Origin: Mallotus nudiflorus
Taxonomy: Eukaryota; Streptophyta; Magnoliopsida; Malpighiales; Euphorbiaceae
Reading direction: 5' to 3'
DNA: 64,000 bases
Assembly: GCA_947683625.1 (NCBI GenBank)
Contig: CANTUR010000069.1
Coordinates: forward strand, 1 to 64,000
Shown here: positions 34,236 to 46,372 of the stretch, in pieces
Numbering within the stretch: position 1 is the first letter of the stretch
How the letters are laid out: each line of letters starts with the position of its first letter
Position numbers and translations under genes: made by a program
The notes under the pieces: model-generated
What the model was told of the DNA's origin: nothing
What the model saw: the letters and a program-made list of their open reading frames with translations, nothing else
Database searches by the model: none

Positions 34236-36350
34236 TCATTTTTATTATTTTTAAATTGAAGAAATAATAAATTTTATAGAAACAATTTTAAAAATATAAT
34301 AAAATAAAAGTGAAAATGATAAATAAAATAAAATAAAATTTTAATTAAAAATGTTAGAGCTTTTTAAATAAAAAAATTAAAAATAAAAGTCTATTAAAAG
34401 TCAAATATTTTTTTTAAAAGTCTAAAATATTTTGTAACGGATTAGCAATCCATTACAAATTTGTAACGGATGTCTAATATGTTACAATTTTACAAGGCCA
34501 ATTTTTTTTTTGGTTGAAAACCTAACATATTTTGTAACGGATTGTAACGGATTAGCAATCTGTTACAAATTTGCAAGGCCAAATTTTTTTTAAAGCCTAG
34601 CATTATTTTGTAACGGATTACAATCCGTTACAAACTTGAAAGACCAAACATTATAGACATAGTTGAATAAAATATCTCTGATTAAGTAATTAAAATTTTA
34701 AATTTGAATATATTTAAAATATAAAATTAATGATAAATTTGTTAAGCTAATTTTAATAAATTATAAAAAATATCATTTTTATTATTTTTAAATTGAAGAA
34801 AAAATAAGTTTTATAGAAACAATTTTAAAAATATCATATGAAAATGATAAATAAAATAAAATAAAATAAATTTTTAATTCAAAAATGTTAGAGCTTTTTA
34901 AATTGAAAAAAATATAAAAGTCTATTAAAAGCAAAATATTTTTTTTTAAAGCCTATCCGTTACAAATTTGCAAGGCCATTTTTTTTTTTGAAAGCTTAAC
35001 ATATTTTGTAACGGATTAACAATCCGTTACAAATTTGCAAGGTCAAATTTTTTTTAAAGCCTAACATTATTTTGTAATAGATTACAATCCGTTATAAATT
35101 TGAAAGGCCAAATATTATAGACATATTTGAATATAATGTCACTAATTAATTAATTAAAATTTTAAATTTGAATATATTTAAAATATAAAATTAATGATAA
35201 ATTTGTTAAGCTGATTTTAATGAATTGTAAAAAATATCATTTTTATTATTTTTAAATTAAAGAAAAATTAAACTTTATAGAAATAATTTTAAAAAATATC
35301 ATAAAATAAAAGTGAAATTGATAAATAAATAAAATAAAATAAAATTTTAATTCAAAAATGTTAGAGCTTTTTAAATTGAAAAAAAAAATAAAAATAAAAG
35401 TCTATTAAAACCCAAATATTTTTTTAAAAGTCTAACATATTTTGTAACGGACGTCTGATGAGTTACAAATTTACAAGGCCAATTTTTTTTTTAAAGTCTA
35501 ACATATTTTGTAACGGATGTACAATCCGTTACAAATTTGGAAGGCCAATTTTTTTTAAAAGCCTAGCATTAGTTTGTAACGGATTGTATTCCATTACAAA
35601 TTTGCAAGGTCAAATATTAGACACATATTTGAATAAAATGTCTCTAATTAATTAATTAAAATTTTAAATTTGAGTATATTTAAAATATAAAATTAATGAT
35701 AAATTTGTTAAGCTGATTTTAATATATTGTAAAAATTATCATTTTTATTATTTTTAAATTGAAGGAAAAACAAATTTTGTAGAGACACTTTTAAAAACAT
35801 CATAAAATAAAAGTGAAAATGATAAATAAAATAAATTTTTAATTAAAAAATGTTAGAGTTTTTTAAATTGAAAAAAAATAAAAATAAAACTCTATTAAAA
35901 GCCAAATATTTTGTTTTAAAAGCCTAAAATATTTTGCAACAGATTAGGAATCTGTTACAAATTTGTGACTGATGTCTAATCCGTTACAAATTTGCAAGGT
36001 CAAATATATTTTTTTTTGAAAGCCTAACATATTTTGTAACGGATTAGAAATTCGTTACAAATTTGTAACAACGTATATCCGTTACAAATTTATAACTGTT
36101 ATATCCATTACAAATTTGTTACAAATATTTGGTGCCGAATTAGTGCTTTTTTTGTATCAAATTTAGTAATGAAAAATTTTTTGTTACTAAAGATCCGTTA
36201 CAAATATGGTTACAAATCCATTACAATTTTTCTTTTGTAACGGATCTTCTGTTATTGCAAAAATTTTGTTACTAATTTATTATTTTGTTACAAATCTATT
36301 ACAAATCTATTACAATTTGGTAACATAAATAATTTGTTACAAATATCCGT
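34235..36350. repeat. CACTA subterminal repeat region, right arm
   Basis: Mirror of the left subterminal region with the same ~510-bp modules; small indels, mostly in A/T runs. Confidence 0.85.
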
Positions 36351-36376
36351 TACAAAATAAACTTTTTCCTGTAGTG
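36344..36376 (-). repeat. CACTA right terminal inverted repeat
   Basis: AAATATCCGTTACAAAATAA then CTTTTTCCTGTAGTG, pairing with the left end. Confidence 0.92.
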
Positions 36377-36379
36377 GGA

Positions 36380-37310
36380 AAAGACTTACTAGACATCCAT
36401 TTCAAATTAGTAATAATAAATCTAAAGAAATTCAGTCTTGTTCATATCATATAGACATTTGGAGACCTTATATAATTAGTACACACTCTGAAACACAATT
36501 TTTTTACCATTGTTGATGACTACTCTCGTTGCACATGGGTTTATTTAATGAAAAATCTGAAGGTAAAGCACCAATATTATTTCAAAACTTTGTGTAAATG
36601 TTTCAAACACAATTTAATAAGTAGGTCAAGAAGGTGAGAAGTGACAGTGTAGTAGAATTTAAACAAGCAAAGGAATTTTAGAGTTTCATCCTTGAGCATG
36701 ACTTGACACACCGAATTTCATGTCCACATACACCACAACAAAATGGAGTAGTGAAGCAGAAGTATCACCACTTGCTTGAAGTTGCTTGCATATTAAGCTT
36801 TTAATCAAATCTATCACTAGAATACTGAAGAGGATGCATCATGCTTGCAATTCACCTCAAAAATTTACAACCCTCACCAATTTTAATTGGTAAAACTGCT
36901 TATGAAATTCTTTTAAAAAGGAAACCAAATTATAATCACCTTTCTATGTTTATATGTTTGTGCTATAGTTTTGTTAAGCCTAAACCGTTAGACAAATTTG
37001 CTCTAAGGGCTAGGGAATATGTTTTCTTAGGATAGTGTGCATGAAAGAAGGGCTAAATGTGATAAAAATTGAAACTCAACAATTGTTTGAGTTCAGAGAT
37101 GTTATCTTCTATGAAGACATTTTTCCCTTTCAAGAGAAAACCATAGAATCCTCCCCTCAAATAATTCCACTTCCAAGACATACAGATGTTGAAGAGGATT
37201 TTGATAAAATAGATAAACATTTTCAAAATCAAGATCCAAAACTTGATTTATCCTTGATAGAAGATCAAACAAGTAATAAAGACACATTAGCGAATGAAAA
37301 TATGTAAACA
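36380..37310 (+). pseudogene. Copia C integrase
   Basis: Opens within the end of the pre-integrase domain (KRLTRHPFQISNNKSKEI), then HIDIWRPY (first Asp), TIVDDYSRCTWVYLMKN, RSDSVVEF (second Asp) and CPHTPQQNGVVKQKYHHLLEVA, where the third catalytic residue Glu has become Lys. 36841-37035 and 37035-37307 encode the C-terminal part (PNYNHLSMFICLCYSF, ALRAREYVFLG, FEFRDVIFYEDIFPF). Stops and one shift; catalytically dead. Confidence 0.85.
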
Positions 37311-37514
37311 ATACTGAATGATCAATCTCTGACCACTAGAGATACTAAAACCATAAGGGAGAGGGGACTTCCCCAATGATATGATGATTATGTTCTATAA
37401 CACAAAAACATCATTGCAAGATTATAAAATAGAATCAAGTGAATCCGCTCATAAAGTCTTAGGTCTACCAAACTTGAAAGTGAATCTATAATGTAATCAT
37501 TTTTTCAGGATCAT

Positions 37515-38290
37515 ATACTGAACCCTTGAGGTTTGAGGAGGCATCTCATGATCCAAAATGGCAACAAGCGATGCACGAAGAATTGCAAGCACTAAACAAC
37601 AATAACACATGGAGCAATAGGATCTAAATGAGTTTACAAAATCAAGTGCTATCCGGATGGGTCTATAGAGCGATATAAGGCATATGCTTGACTGCAAAAG
37701 ACTATGGCCAAACATGGGGAATGGATTATAATAAAACCTTTGCTTCAGGCGCTAATTTTGCAACAATAAAATGCTTACTTGTCGTTGCTGCCATCAAAGA
37801 TTAGGAATTACACCAACTTGACATCAACAATGCATTTCTTAAAGGAGACCTTGATGAAGAAGTCTATATACAAGTCCCACAAGGGTAGCACATGGAAAAC
37901 GGTTTGGTTTGTAAGCTCCATTAATCATTATACAACTTAAATAAGCTTTGAGATAATGGTTTGGAAAGCTTTCTACAGTTCTACTTAAATATGGTTTTAA
38001 ATAACATTTTTTTAACAATTCTTTATTTGCTTTGACATGTGATGATTATAAATTAATTGTCCTTATTTATGTAGTTGAGCTCATTCTTACAAGAGATGTG
38101 AACAATTTAAGAAATACTTGCAAAATTATTTTAACATAAAGATTTAGGACCTTTTCACTATTTTCTTGGTTTAGAAATAACACAAGATCAATTTGGCATT
38201 AACACCTCACAATGCAAGTATTTCTATGATATTGTCGCTGAACTTGGACTTGAAAATGCCAAGAGTGTTTCTATTCCCATTCCATAATAA
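37515..38290 (+). pseudogene. Copia C reverse transcriptase
   Basis: EASHDPKWQQAMHEELQAL and NNTWS open the RT, then MDYNKTFASGANFATIK, ELHQLDINNAFLKGDLDEEVYIQ. At the active site the reading is LIVLIYVVELILTRD, so the YVDD box is YVVE. Ends with INTSQCKYFYDIVAELGLENAKSVSIPI in a shifted frame. The rest of RT and RNase H are missing before the 3' LTR. Confidence 0.82.
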
Positions 38291-38536
38291 CATGGTGTCC
38301 CAAATCACGAAGGTTTCATCATCTTCCTCAGAAATGCACCTGGGAGTTGTCCATCAAAGAAGCAAACAATTTTTTCATCATCGATAGAAGCAAAGAAACT
38401 GTGCTATGGCAAAAACAACTATAAAGTATTTGGTTGGAAAGTTTATTTAAAAACATGTTCACGAAGTTGCATGGTTCTAATTCTTTTCACCACTTTCTAA
38501 GGATGATTGGTATTCATCAAGTCCATCCATCAGCTT

Positions 38537-38544
38537 AAGGGAGG
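38537..38544 (+). other. Polypurine tract of copia C
   Basis: AAGGGAGG shortly before the 3' LTR. Confidence 0.6.
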
Positions 38545-38546
38545 CA

Positions 38547-38858
38547 ACTTAGAAATATCTATATCCTATGACAAGCTAGATGTGTCCACACGCCACCAGC
38601 TTCAGAGAGGCTATTAAGAAGTATCAGATATTCCTAAATTCGTTAAAGATTCATGCTAATATCAAGAATTACATTATGTTTTGATCTTCCTAGTTTAGTC
38701 TATTACCTACTTCACCAAGATCCTTATATATTTCACCAACTTTATTTCCTACTTCACCCCATATTACCGTTGTACATTCTTGTATATATGTATTCCTTCT
38801 GTACTTGATGAAACACACAAGAATAATATATACAATTCATATTCTATAAAGTTTTACA
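38547..38858 (+). repeat. 3' LTR of copia C
   Basis: Matches 26997-27187 in its second half. Ends TTTTACA. The first bases after the purine tract read ACTTAGAAATATC where TGTTAGA is expected. Confidence 0.8.
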
Positions 38859-39837
38859 AATTATTGTAATTTTCAAAAACTATTATATAATTATTTAGTA
38901 TATTAATAAATATTTTTATTAAAAATTTTTAATAATTTTTAATAATTTATATATTTACATAACTTTTAATAATATATAACAATATTTAAATATTTTATTA
39001 ATTTATAATTAATTTTACTTGATTTTCATATGAATGATCATTGATTTATAAGTGTAAGGAAAATGGGTGATATACAAAGGTTAATAACATAACTAGCCAA
39101 AACAATGACATGGTCAATTGAATGGCTCACTAATCGACCTTTTACTGAAAAGCAGAAAAGCTGTAAATCAAGAGTTCTTGATCACTGAAGTAGTGTCAAA
39201 ATATTATTCCTATAAAAGCTATATCTCTCTTTCATAAAAAATATTAGATAAATGTGATTTAGTTTAACATACATCTATTTCATTGTTTTCTACAAAATAA
39301 ATTTCTGTGTAAATGTTACATTGTTTCTATAGGATTTATTCTACGAAAAATTTAAATTTGATATAGTTTTAACTTGAAATCTTATACTTTATATTTAAAT
39401 GTAATAAAAAATCTCAAAAGAAATTATATTTAACTAATTTTTATATTTAAAAAAATAAATTTATCTTACGGGTCATATATAAAACGACTGTGTGGCATGT
39501 GTCGTGGCCTTTTTTTTTTTCACATGTGCTCAAAAATACCAAAATCTAACAAGCCTACAATATAAGTCCCTAAAATAAAAAGTTTCTAAATGTAAAATCC
39601 CTAAAACCCATATCAACATGCTCTGCACGTGACACCTAGGCAATCTCAACATATACAAATAAATTGAGATCTCATAGTTTTAATTCAAGTTTTTTATAAA
39701 ATAATTCTTATTTTCAACAAGAATAAAGAATAAAAAAATTAAAGGGATGGCAAAGATTCTTACTGATGACAAGCTGCTGAGAGACTGACGAGCGAGCTTG
39801 GTCTTGTAAGGCAATAGAGGAAGCATTAGGTGGTTGC
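38859..39837. other. AT-rich intergenic stretch
   Basis: No gene or element recognised. 39740-39837 is richer in GC and adjoins the gypsy E LTR; part may belong to it. Confidence 0.45.
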
Positions 39838-40314
39838 TGGTGGGGTCACTTTGATGCTCAAGTCAGTGGGAGTCCGATTTTATCGAGAATTAAGTTATAG
39901 AACATGTGGTGGTGGAGTATTCGTGATGCCTTACCTCTCTCTATTTGTTCCTTTTATATGGTAGCTTACCTTGCTCACCAAGTTCCATTTAGGAGACCGT
40001 TCCTTGGTTGGCATGCCTAGCAAGTCAGCATTTGTAGCTTTTATCATTGTTATGGTGTTACCTTGTGCACTCCTTCTGGGCCATTTATTGTAGGTGAGGT
40101 CATTCTTAAGGACTGTGTCTAGCTTTCCTACCTAATTGAAGGTGGGGTCGTTTTGGTCGACTGGGTCAAGCCTAATTTAGTCTTCTTTATGGATTTATTA
40201 TTGGTTGCTCGGTTGCTCAATCAGTTGTTTGCTCGAGTCTACTAGTTATCCTAGGTCTCTTTATTATCATAGTTTCCCTCGAAAAAGTTTAGACGTTTAT
40301 GTCCAACAAAAGTG
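39838..40314 (-). repeat. 3' LTR of gypsy E
   Basis: Extensive match to 47203-47670 ('ccatttattgtaggtgaggtcatt', about 40080 and 47430). Minus strand starts TGTTGGACATAAACG at 40314. Confidence 0.75.
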
Positions 40315-40566
40315 TATCTCAGGGTTTTGTCATCGCACATTTCTAGAGTAAGGGTGACATTTTGAAATTTAAATAGCATCTCATTAAGATTGCATTAGGT
40401 AATAATAATGAGACAATTGTACTTATTTTACCTTCATGGTGTTGATTGTTGGTTGGTCCTTGGTCTATAAACTTTATGGTTTGGGGCCATTTACTTTTTA
40501 TTTCAATATTATTGTTAACTTACTTTGTTACCATTATTCATTCTCTTTTGAAGCTAAGCAAGATTA

Positions 40567-40635
40567 GAGTCCAAAGGGGTCTTCATCGCTTTACTACTCA
40601 TATACTTGGGAAATTTCATTATTTATATTGGAGAC
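40567..40635 (+). repeat. Isolated single unit of the ~68-bp repeat
   Basis: 'ggggtcttcatcgcttta...atacttgggaaatttcattatttatattggagacc' matches the array at 41160-42190 but lies 0.5 kb outside it. Confidence 0.65.
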
Positions 40636-41159
40636 CAAGGGTGACAAAGTAGGCTAAGATTAAGGGGTTGGACAAAGAAGTAGTTGACCCGAAGGGGCCC
40701 ATCGCATGAAGTAAGAAGATCAAATTTAGAAATCATTTGGGATCATGTGACTAATGATGAGATTATTTATATGATCCCCAAGGCGATTAATGACTAGACT
40801 ACTAGAGATTCCAACATTCTATTAATGGGGCGATTGGTCCACCTATATATTTTAGAATAATTGATATTCTCTTTCTTTCCCTTTATGAACTCTAGAGAAA
40901 ATAAATTTGGTTGTATTGACCAATGATATCAATTTAGATTTCAGTTGTTATTTTTCATGTCATCTCTTTATTTATGAATGGAGTTATGTGACCAAGGCAT
41001 TGTAGAAATGAATTCATGACCCAAGAGGTCTCCTGCTGTTGAAGCAATAGGGACATGCCTCGGTGAAGTGCCATTCTCAAATTGTGTTAGTCCTTCATTA
41101 TCGACCACCTATTTAGCCATTTAGGAGGTCTGTGACTAGCAAACTTGTAAATTCTAGAT

Positions 41160-42190
41160 GTTTATAGACATGGAGACTAAGTGGGTCTTCATCGCTTATG
41201 TGTGATTCATATGCTTAGAAATTTTTTTATTATTTACTAATATTGGAGGCCATGTGGGTCTTCATTGCTTTTTGTGATTCATGCACTTGAAATTGTTTTT
41301 ATAATTCATCTATATTACATACCAATTGGGTCTTTGTCGTCCTTGCCACTCATGCACTTGGATTTAATATTTTTTTTATATTAGAGATCAAGTAGGTTTT
41401 AGTAGCCATACGACTCGTGCACTTGTGAATTTCTTTCATCATTCATTTATATTAGAGACCAAGTGGGTATTTGTTGTCTTTATGACTCATGCACTTGGAT
41501 TTAATATTTCTTTTATATTGGAGACCAAATAGGTCTACATTGCCATATGACTCATGCACTTGGATTTTTATTTTTATTTATATTGGAGACCAAGTGGGTC
41601 TTCATCGTCATGCGACTTGTGCAGTTGAGAATTTTTTATCATTTGTCTATATTGGAGACCAAGTGGGTCATTGTCGCCCTTGAGACTCATGCTCTTGGAT
41701 TTAATTTTTTATATATATTAGAGGCCAAGTAGTTCTTCATTGCCATATGACTTGTGCACTTGGGAGTTTTTTTTATCATTTATTTATATTGGAGACCAAG
41801 CGGGTCTTTGTTGCTATACAACTTATGTACTTGGAAATTTTTTATCTTTTCTCTATATTAGAGACCAAATGGGTCTTCATAATCCTTGCAACTCATGCAC
41901 TTTAATTTAATATTTTTTTATATTCAAGACTAAATGGCTCTTTGTCGCCATGTGACTTATGCACTTAGGAATTTTTTTATCATTTATTTATATTGAAGAC
42001 CAAGTGGTCTTTGTTGTCCTTGCGACTCATGAACTTGGATTTAATATTTTCTATATTAGAGACAAAGTGGGTCTTTGGCGCCATGCAACTCGTGCACTTG
42101 GGAATTTTTTTTATCGTTTATCTAAATTGGAGATCAAGTGGGTCTTCATCGTCCTTACGACTCATCCACTCCTATTTTTGAGATCTAATT
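41160..42190 (+). repeat. ~68-bp tandem array with alternating unit types
   Basis: About 15 units with 'ggagaccaagtgggtcttc' roughly every 66-70 bp (for example 41451, 41518, 41584, 41651, 41718, 41789, 41858, 41922, 41990, 42054, 42127). Two types mostly alternate: one continues 'cttgcgactcatgcacttggatttaatatttt', the other 'catgcgactcgtgcacttgggaatttttttatca'. The real period is therefore a ~136-bp dimer. It lies in the 3' non-coding part of gypsy E. Confidence 0.88.
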
Positions 42191-42199
42191 GGTCATTTT

Positions 42200-43130
42200 T
42201 ATGACTTGCGTATCTATGGTGAACAATTGTCTTTGCCATCATATGGCTTTACATTATATTATTCAAATGCTGGGAGATAGAGCATTAACCTTTCCATTCT
42301 TATTGCTCCAGCGCATGTTTTTTGGAGACTAATAATCTTTTTCCTATTTAGTGTATGCTTTAGCTTCATGATTGTATAGGGATTAAGTGTCATCTTTGTT
42401 ATTCTTATGGTTATAACACATATTCATTGGAGACTAGTTGTTTATACTATATGTGGCTTTAGCCCTCGGTTTCTCAATTATTTGGGGAATGAGTGTTATC
42501 CTAGTTATTTTTATAATATTAACATTCAAATTCAGGAACCAACTATTTTTACCATTTGTGGCTCTAGTTTTGACTTTCTTTTTTCTAAAAAAATATTTTG
42601 AGACCTAGTGTGGTCTATGTCATCTTTATGGTTCCAATACTCATATTTTCTTATTATTCATAAATAGAGTACTTATGGTTCATTAGAGACATAAATTCCA
42701 TTCAACTAAAAATATTTTTTAGTCATTCTACTTACTTATTTAGTTATTTTTCTATTTAATAGTTTAGTCTCCTATATCTTTAGCATGGTTACTATCCTCA
42801 TAACATACCATAAGTAATTATTCCACACATAATAATTATTCTAGTAATAATGAAAAAGAAGAAGACATTCACGTTCATGTAAATCTTCATATAATTAAAG
42901 TCATTTTTTTGGGAGAAGCTAATAAATTGATATACTACACTCATTTTATTTTTTTTCTTTAATGAGGCAAAATTAATCAAACATGTGGGTTCAAATAACA
43001 ATCAATTAATTGGATTTCATACTTCCTCTTAGCCAGATTCTTGGTCTCTAAAACTAGATCTTCGATCTCTACAGTGTCTCTCTGGTCGTTGGTCTCTCCA
43101 ACCATCTCTATGTGGGTGTTGGCCTTCCAA
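42200..43130 (-). other. Gypsy E non-coding region
   Basis: AT-rich, with loosely related 'ggagactagt-gt' words that may be decayed repeat units at 42320-42610. No coding recognised. Confidence 0.45.
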
Positions 43131-43408
43131 TGCTTCTCCCCCAAATTTTTTTTTGTCAGCCTAGTCTCCTAAATCCTTTCAAGCTTTAGGGTTCTTTTGT
43201 CTAGAGTCTCTCCATCTGCTATTTGTATTTCCTTTAAGCAGATGTGGTGACAGGCCCTCATCCTTAACCCAATGAAGTTTTTGGGTGGGATCATACTGAT
43301 ATTATTATAATGGAGCTTGGAGGTGGTCCCAAATGTGAAAGCCTTAATGGCTACCATGTGATTTAGGTCTTCAATCTGCATAGCCTTTTGGTTGAAATGT
43401 TTTACATA
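43130..43408 (-). pseudogene. Gypsy E gag, C-terminal part
   Basis: On the minus strand it reads NYVKHFNQKAMQIEDLNHMV, AIKAFTFGTTS and PPKNFIGLRMRACHHI, the end of the Retrotrans_gag domain, followed by an Arg/Glu-rich tail. It joins 46373-47150 once the solo LTR is removed: LLRN ends one piece and YVKHF starts the other. Confidence 0.82.
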
Positions 43409-44971
43409 GTTTCTGTCACACCTCGTCTTACATGACCCAAGATGGACATTTAAAACCAACCATTAACAAACTATTTAATTTAATCTAAATATATTATAAA
43501 TATCATTATATTTAGAAAAGGATTTAAATTAAACTCTTTTAAAAGTTTAATCTTGTTCATATGTTACATTTAAAGAATAAGAATTTTTTAAAATAATACA
43601 TATTTATGAATAGTAAAATTTATATTTATAAATAGTAAAAACATGTATATATTAATAATAATCTTGGTAAACTAAAAACACAATAGTGAAAACATCATTA
43701 AGATATTATAAATTACATTTCCAAATAGTTATATTACATATAAGTTAGCCACTATTATTTAAACTTAAAAATATACTCTTTTACAATACTTATATATCAA
43801 GCTTAAGAAACAAAGGAATAATGCCTCTCTAATGAGGATCTGAAATTTTTATTTATACTCACTTAACTCTGTCCACCAACTATCAAGCCCTATTATTTGA
43901 AAATATTTATAAAACATAATAAAATGAGTAAAAAAAAACTCAATGAATAGATATATCAAGCAGAAAACAATTTGGTTAAACCAAACATATTTAACTTCTT
44001 AAATAATAATAATAGTGTATTTGAAATCATATTATAATCCACTTAAAACATCAAATCCTTTCTCATTTTCAAACTTGTGCAAACATAGCCAAGTAAAACA
44101 CATGCCTTTTTAAACATCAATATAACATTTCACATGTATCAATCATCCTTATAATAAGCATCATAACCCGACCATAACATACAGGCCATCATAAATTCAC
44201 TCTCTAGGCATACTTAAAGGCTAACCCTTCGACAAACATTAGCACGGAATGGCCCTTCTCCCTTCACCATCCTACAATCAAGTGCCTTATTGTTTATTGC
44301 GTAATAATAACCAATACAATCTCAAATGTGCATATATCATCTTAGCACATTTACAAAACTCATATAGGGTGGTAATACTCAAATCCAAATGCCATTTTCA
44401 CAAAATAATCAATCAAAAAAATATTATCGCATTTATGGTTTAATAAGCATTCAAAATTAAATAATCTTTCTTATATTTCAAAGAAGAGAGAAACCATGTA
44501 GAGCATAAATTTATCTAAATCACCAAGTAAATAAAATGACTTTAAATAAGGTTTCAAAATAAAGCCTGTATTAATAATAGATTTAACTTGCACATTTGAA
44601 ACCATTATTTTTTCAAAGCTTAAATACTTTAAGTAATTCAAGTAGGAACCAAACTAAAATGAAACATTTATTATGCATTTTTCAAATTCTCAAAACATCA
44701 TTAGAAACTCATTTTCTCACTGTTAAAAAAAATATTTAAAAATATTTATTATGCCTATAAACACACAAACCCAGTTCACTACATTTGCTTAACTTGCACT
44801 TGTACTTCCCTTGCCTTTTCCAGCACTTAATAGATACAATTTAATTCATAAATCATCAATATAATAATCTCACTTACTACTCTAACCATGCATCCCCCAA
44901 ATGATATGCATAAAATGAAATTTAGCTTTATTCTACAAATAAGCTTCATGGACTCTAAAAAAGTTATTTTT

Positions 44972-46072
44972 AGGCCTAAATTAGAAAAATTGTTTTGACC
45001 TCTAGAAAATGAATTTTAACCTCAAATTTTAACCAAACTTAGGTCTTTGTGTCTAGTACTTTCAATAAAAATTTAATTTTCATTTTATATCCATAAATAA
45101 AATTATAAAGGTCACATAACAAGTAGCTTAATTACTCAAATAGATTGACCAATAAAAAGTACAAGTCTATCATATCACTATTAAAACATAAGATCTTCAT
45201 CAAAACTATAAATTTTTAGAGAACTCTTTTAAGTTTTCTTAGAATCAAACTAAACTCAATTTCAATTTTTCTAATTCAAGATATACCAAAAGTATTTAGA
45301 CTAGTTTTAACGCTTGAAATATGTAAACATGGTTCACATAATAAAAATGGTTGCTTTCAGAGCTGACTTGAAAATTGGTAAAAATATAGAAAATGAATTT
45401 TGAGCTAAAATTTTAATCAATCTTAGATCTATATGTCTAGAACATGCTAAAAAAATTTCACACCAATTGGACACCTATAGATTTATAAATAACAAATTAT
45501 AACTAGCTCAAAGAAATTGATAGATTGAACAATAAAATGTTTTCTTTTATTACCTTAATATATATACTAAATCAGATCAAGCTCAAGGAGGAAAAATTTT
45601 AGATAATTCTTCCAAGGTTCCAAATCATCAAATAACACTTAATTTGGAGCTCTTTAAATCAATATATGATCAAATTACAAAGACAATTAAACCAGACTTT
45701 AAGAACCTAAAATCTGCAACTTAAGAACCCTAAGTTATATCATTTAAAATGCTTAAAATACTTACCAAATAAGTCACTAGAGCCTTTAGAGATGATTACT
45801 GATAGCTGAAATGGTTTTAGAGCTTCAAAATCCACTTGGAAAAGCTGCTCAACTTGTAATTTTTGATGATTCTTTTTTAGCCCCTCTCCTTTTCCAAAAA
45901 TGGTTGTTTCCCCTTTTTCTTCCTTTCACATGAACCTATCTAATGAAGACCATGAATAAAAATAAAATTCCAAACCATTTTAGATATATTAAGATGTAAA
46001 TTATTCATTTTAGCCCTTAATGAAGCGCTAATATTAGTTATTAACCCTTGAACTTCCAATTGTTCACTTAAG
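44972..46072 (+). repeat. Segment shared with CACTA palindrome arms
   Basis: Same orientation as 32764-33860. Examples: 'aattttaacctcaaatttta', 'tttgtgtctagtactttcaa', 'ttaattactcaaatagattg'. The cyclin-like exon is not found next to it here. Confidence 0.75.
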
Positions 46073-46289
46073 GATAATTATTATTTCAATTAAGTCTTTA
46101 TCTCTTACTAATATTTAAGTTCTTGTCCTTTTCTCTAGTTCAACTTCATATCCCTTTTTATTCTTAATATTTTATTCATTTTAAGTGTCATTAAAATTTA
46201 AAAATTCTCACTCTTAAATCAACTACAAATCATGGCCAGACCTTATACACTAGCCTACTATATGCACTAGCATATACTTCAATTCAATC

Positions 46290-46313
46290 TATATATATAT
46301 ATATATATATATA
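46290..46313. repeat. (AT)n microsatellite
   Basis: Twelve AT units. Confidence 0.9.
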
Positions 46314-46372
46314 AATGAAATGCATAATTAATGTAAATGTACCTATAGTTAGGGTACAGGTGTTACAGTTTC

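Larger units (their letters stand above)
27996..36376. mobile_element. Palindromic CACTA (En/Spm-type) transposon carrying a cyclin B exon
   Basis: Ends CACTACAAGAAAAA (27996) and TTTTTCCTGTAGTG (36376) are the signature of the CACTA superfamily. Arms of about 4.2 kb (27996-32198 and 32223-36376) are inverted copies of one another around a ~24-bp spacer, so the element is nearly one complete palindrome. From the end inwards, each arm has subterminal TTTGTAACGGAT repeats in ~510-bp modules, a pyrimidine-rich leader-like block, ~1.1 kb shared with the solo LTR at 43414-46367, a cyclin-B-like exon, and short tandem repeats. No transposase was found, so it is non-autonomous. The 3-bp flanks (ACT, GGA) do not match, so no target duplication is visible. 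Confidence 0.92.
26997..38858 (+). mobile_element. Ty1/copia retrotransposon C, split by CACTA element
   Basis: Truncated 5' LTR, primer site, gag, integrase, RT and 3' LTR on the plus strand. An 8381-bp CACTA element sits between the zinc knuckle and the end of the pre-integrase domain. The protease and most of the pre-integrase domain are missing at the junction, so insertion was accompanied or followed by deletion. Integrase and RT have lost key catalytic residues. No RNase H domain was found. Confidence 0.88.
43414..46367 (-). mobile_element. Solo Ty3/gypsy-type LTR, 2.95 kb, perfect target duplication
   Basis: Plus strand TGTCACACCTCG ... GGTGTTACA, so the minus-strand LTR is TGTAACACC...GGTGTGACA, a common gypsy LTR pattern. 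GTTTC flanks both sides exactly (43409-43413 and 46368-46372). No interior, so a solo LTR. 44972-46072 is shared with both arms of the CACTA palindrome. Contains an (AT)n run at 46290-46313. Confidence 0.9.

Noticed and set aside
41489..42204. Several plus-strand frames of 60-80 codons
   Set aside because: Produced by the ~68-bp tandem array; repeated peptide follows the DNA repeat.
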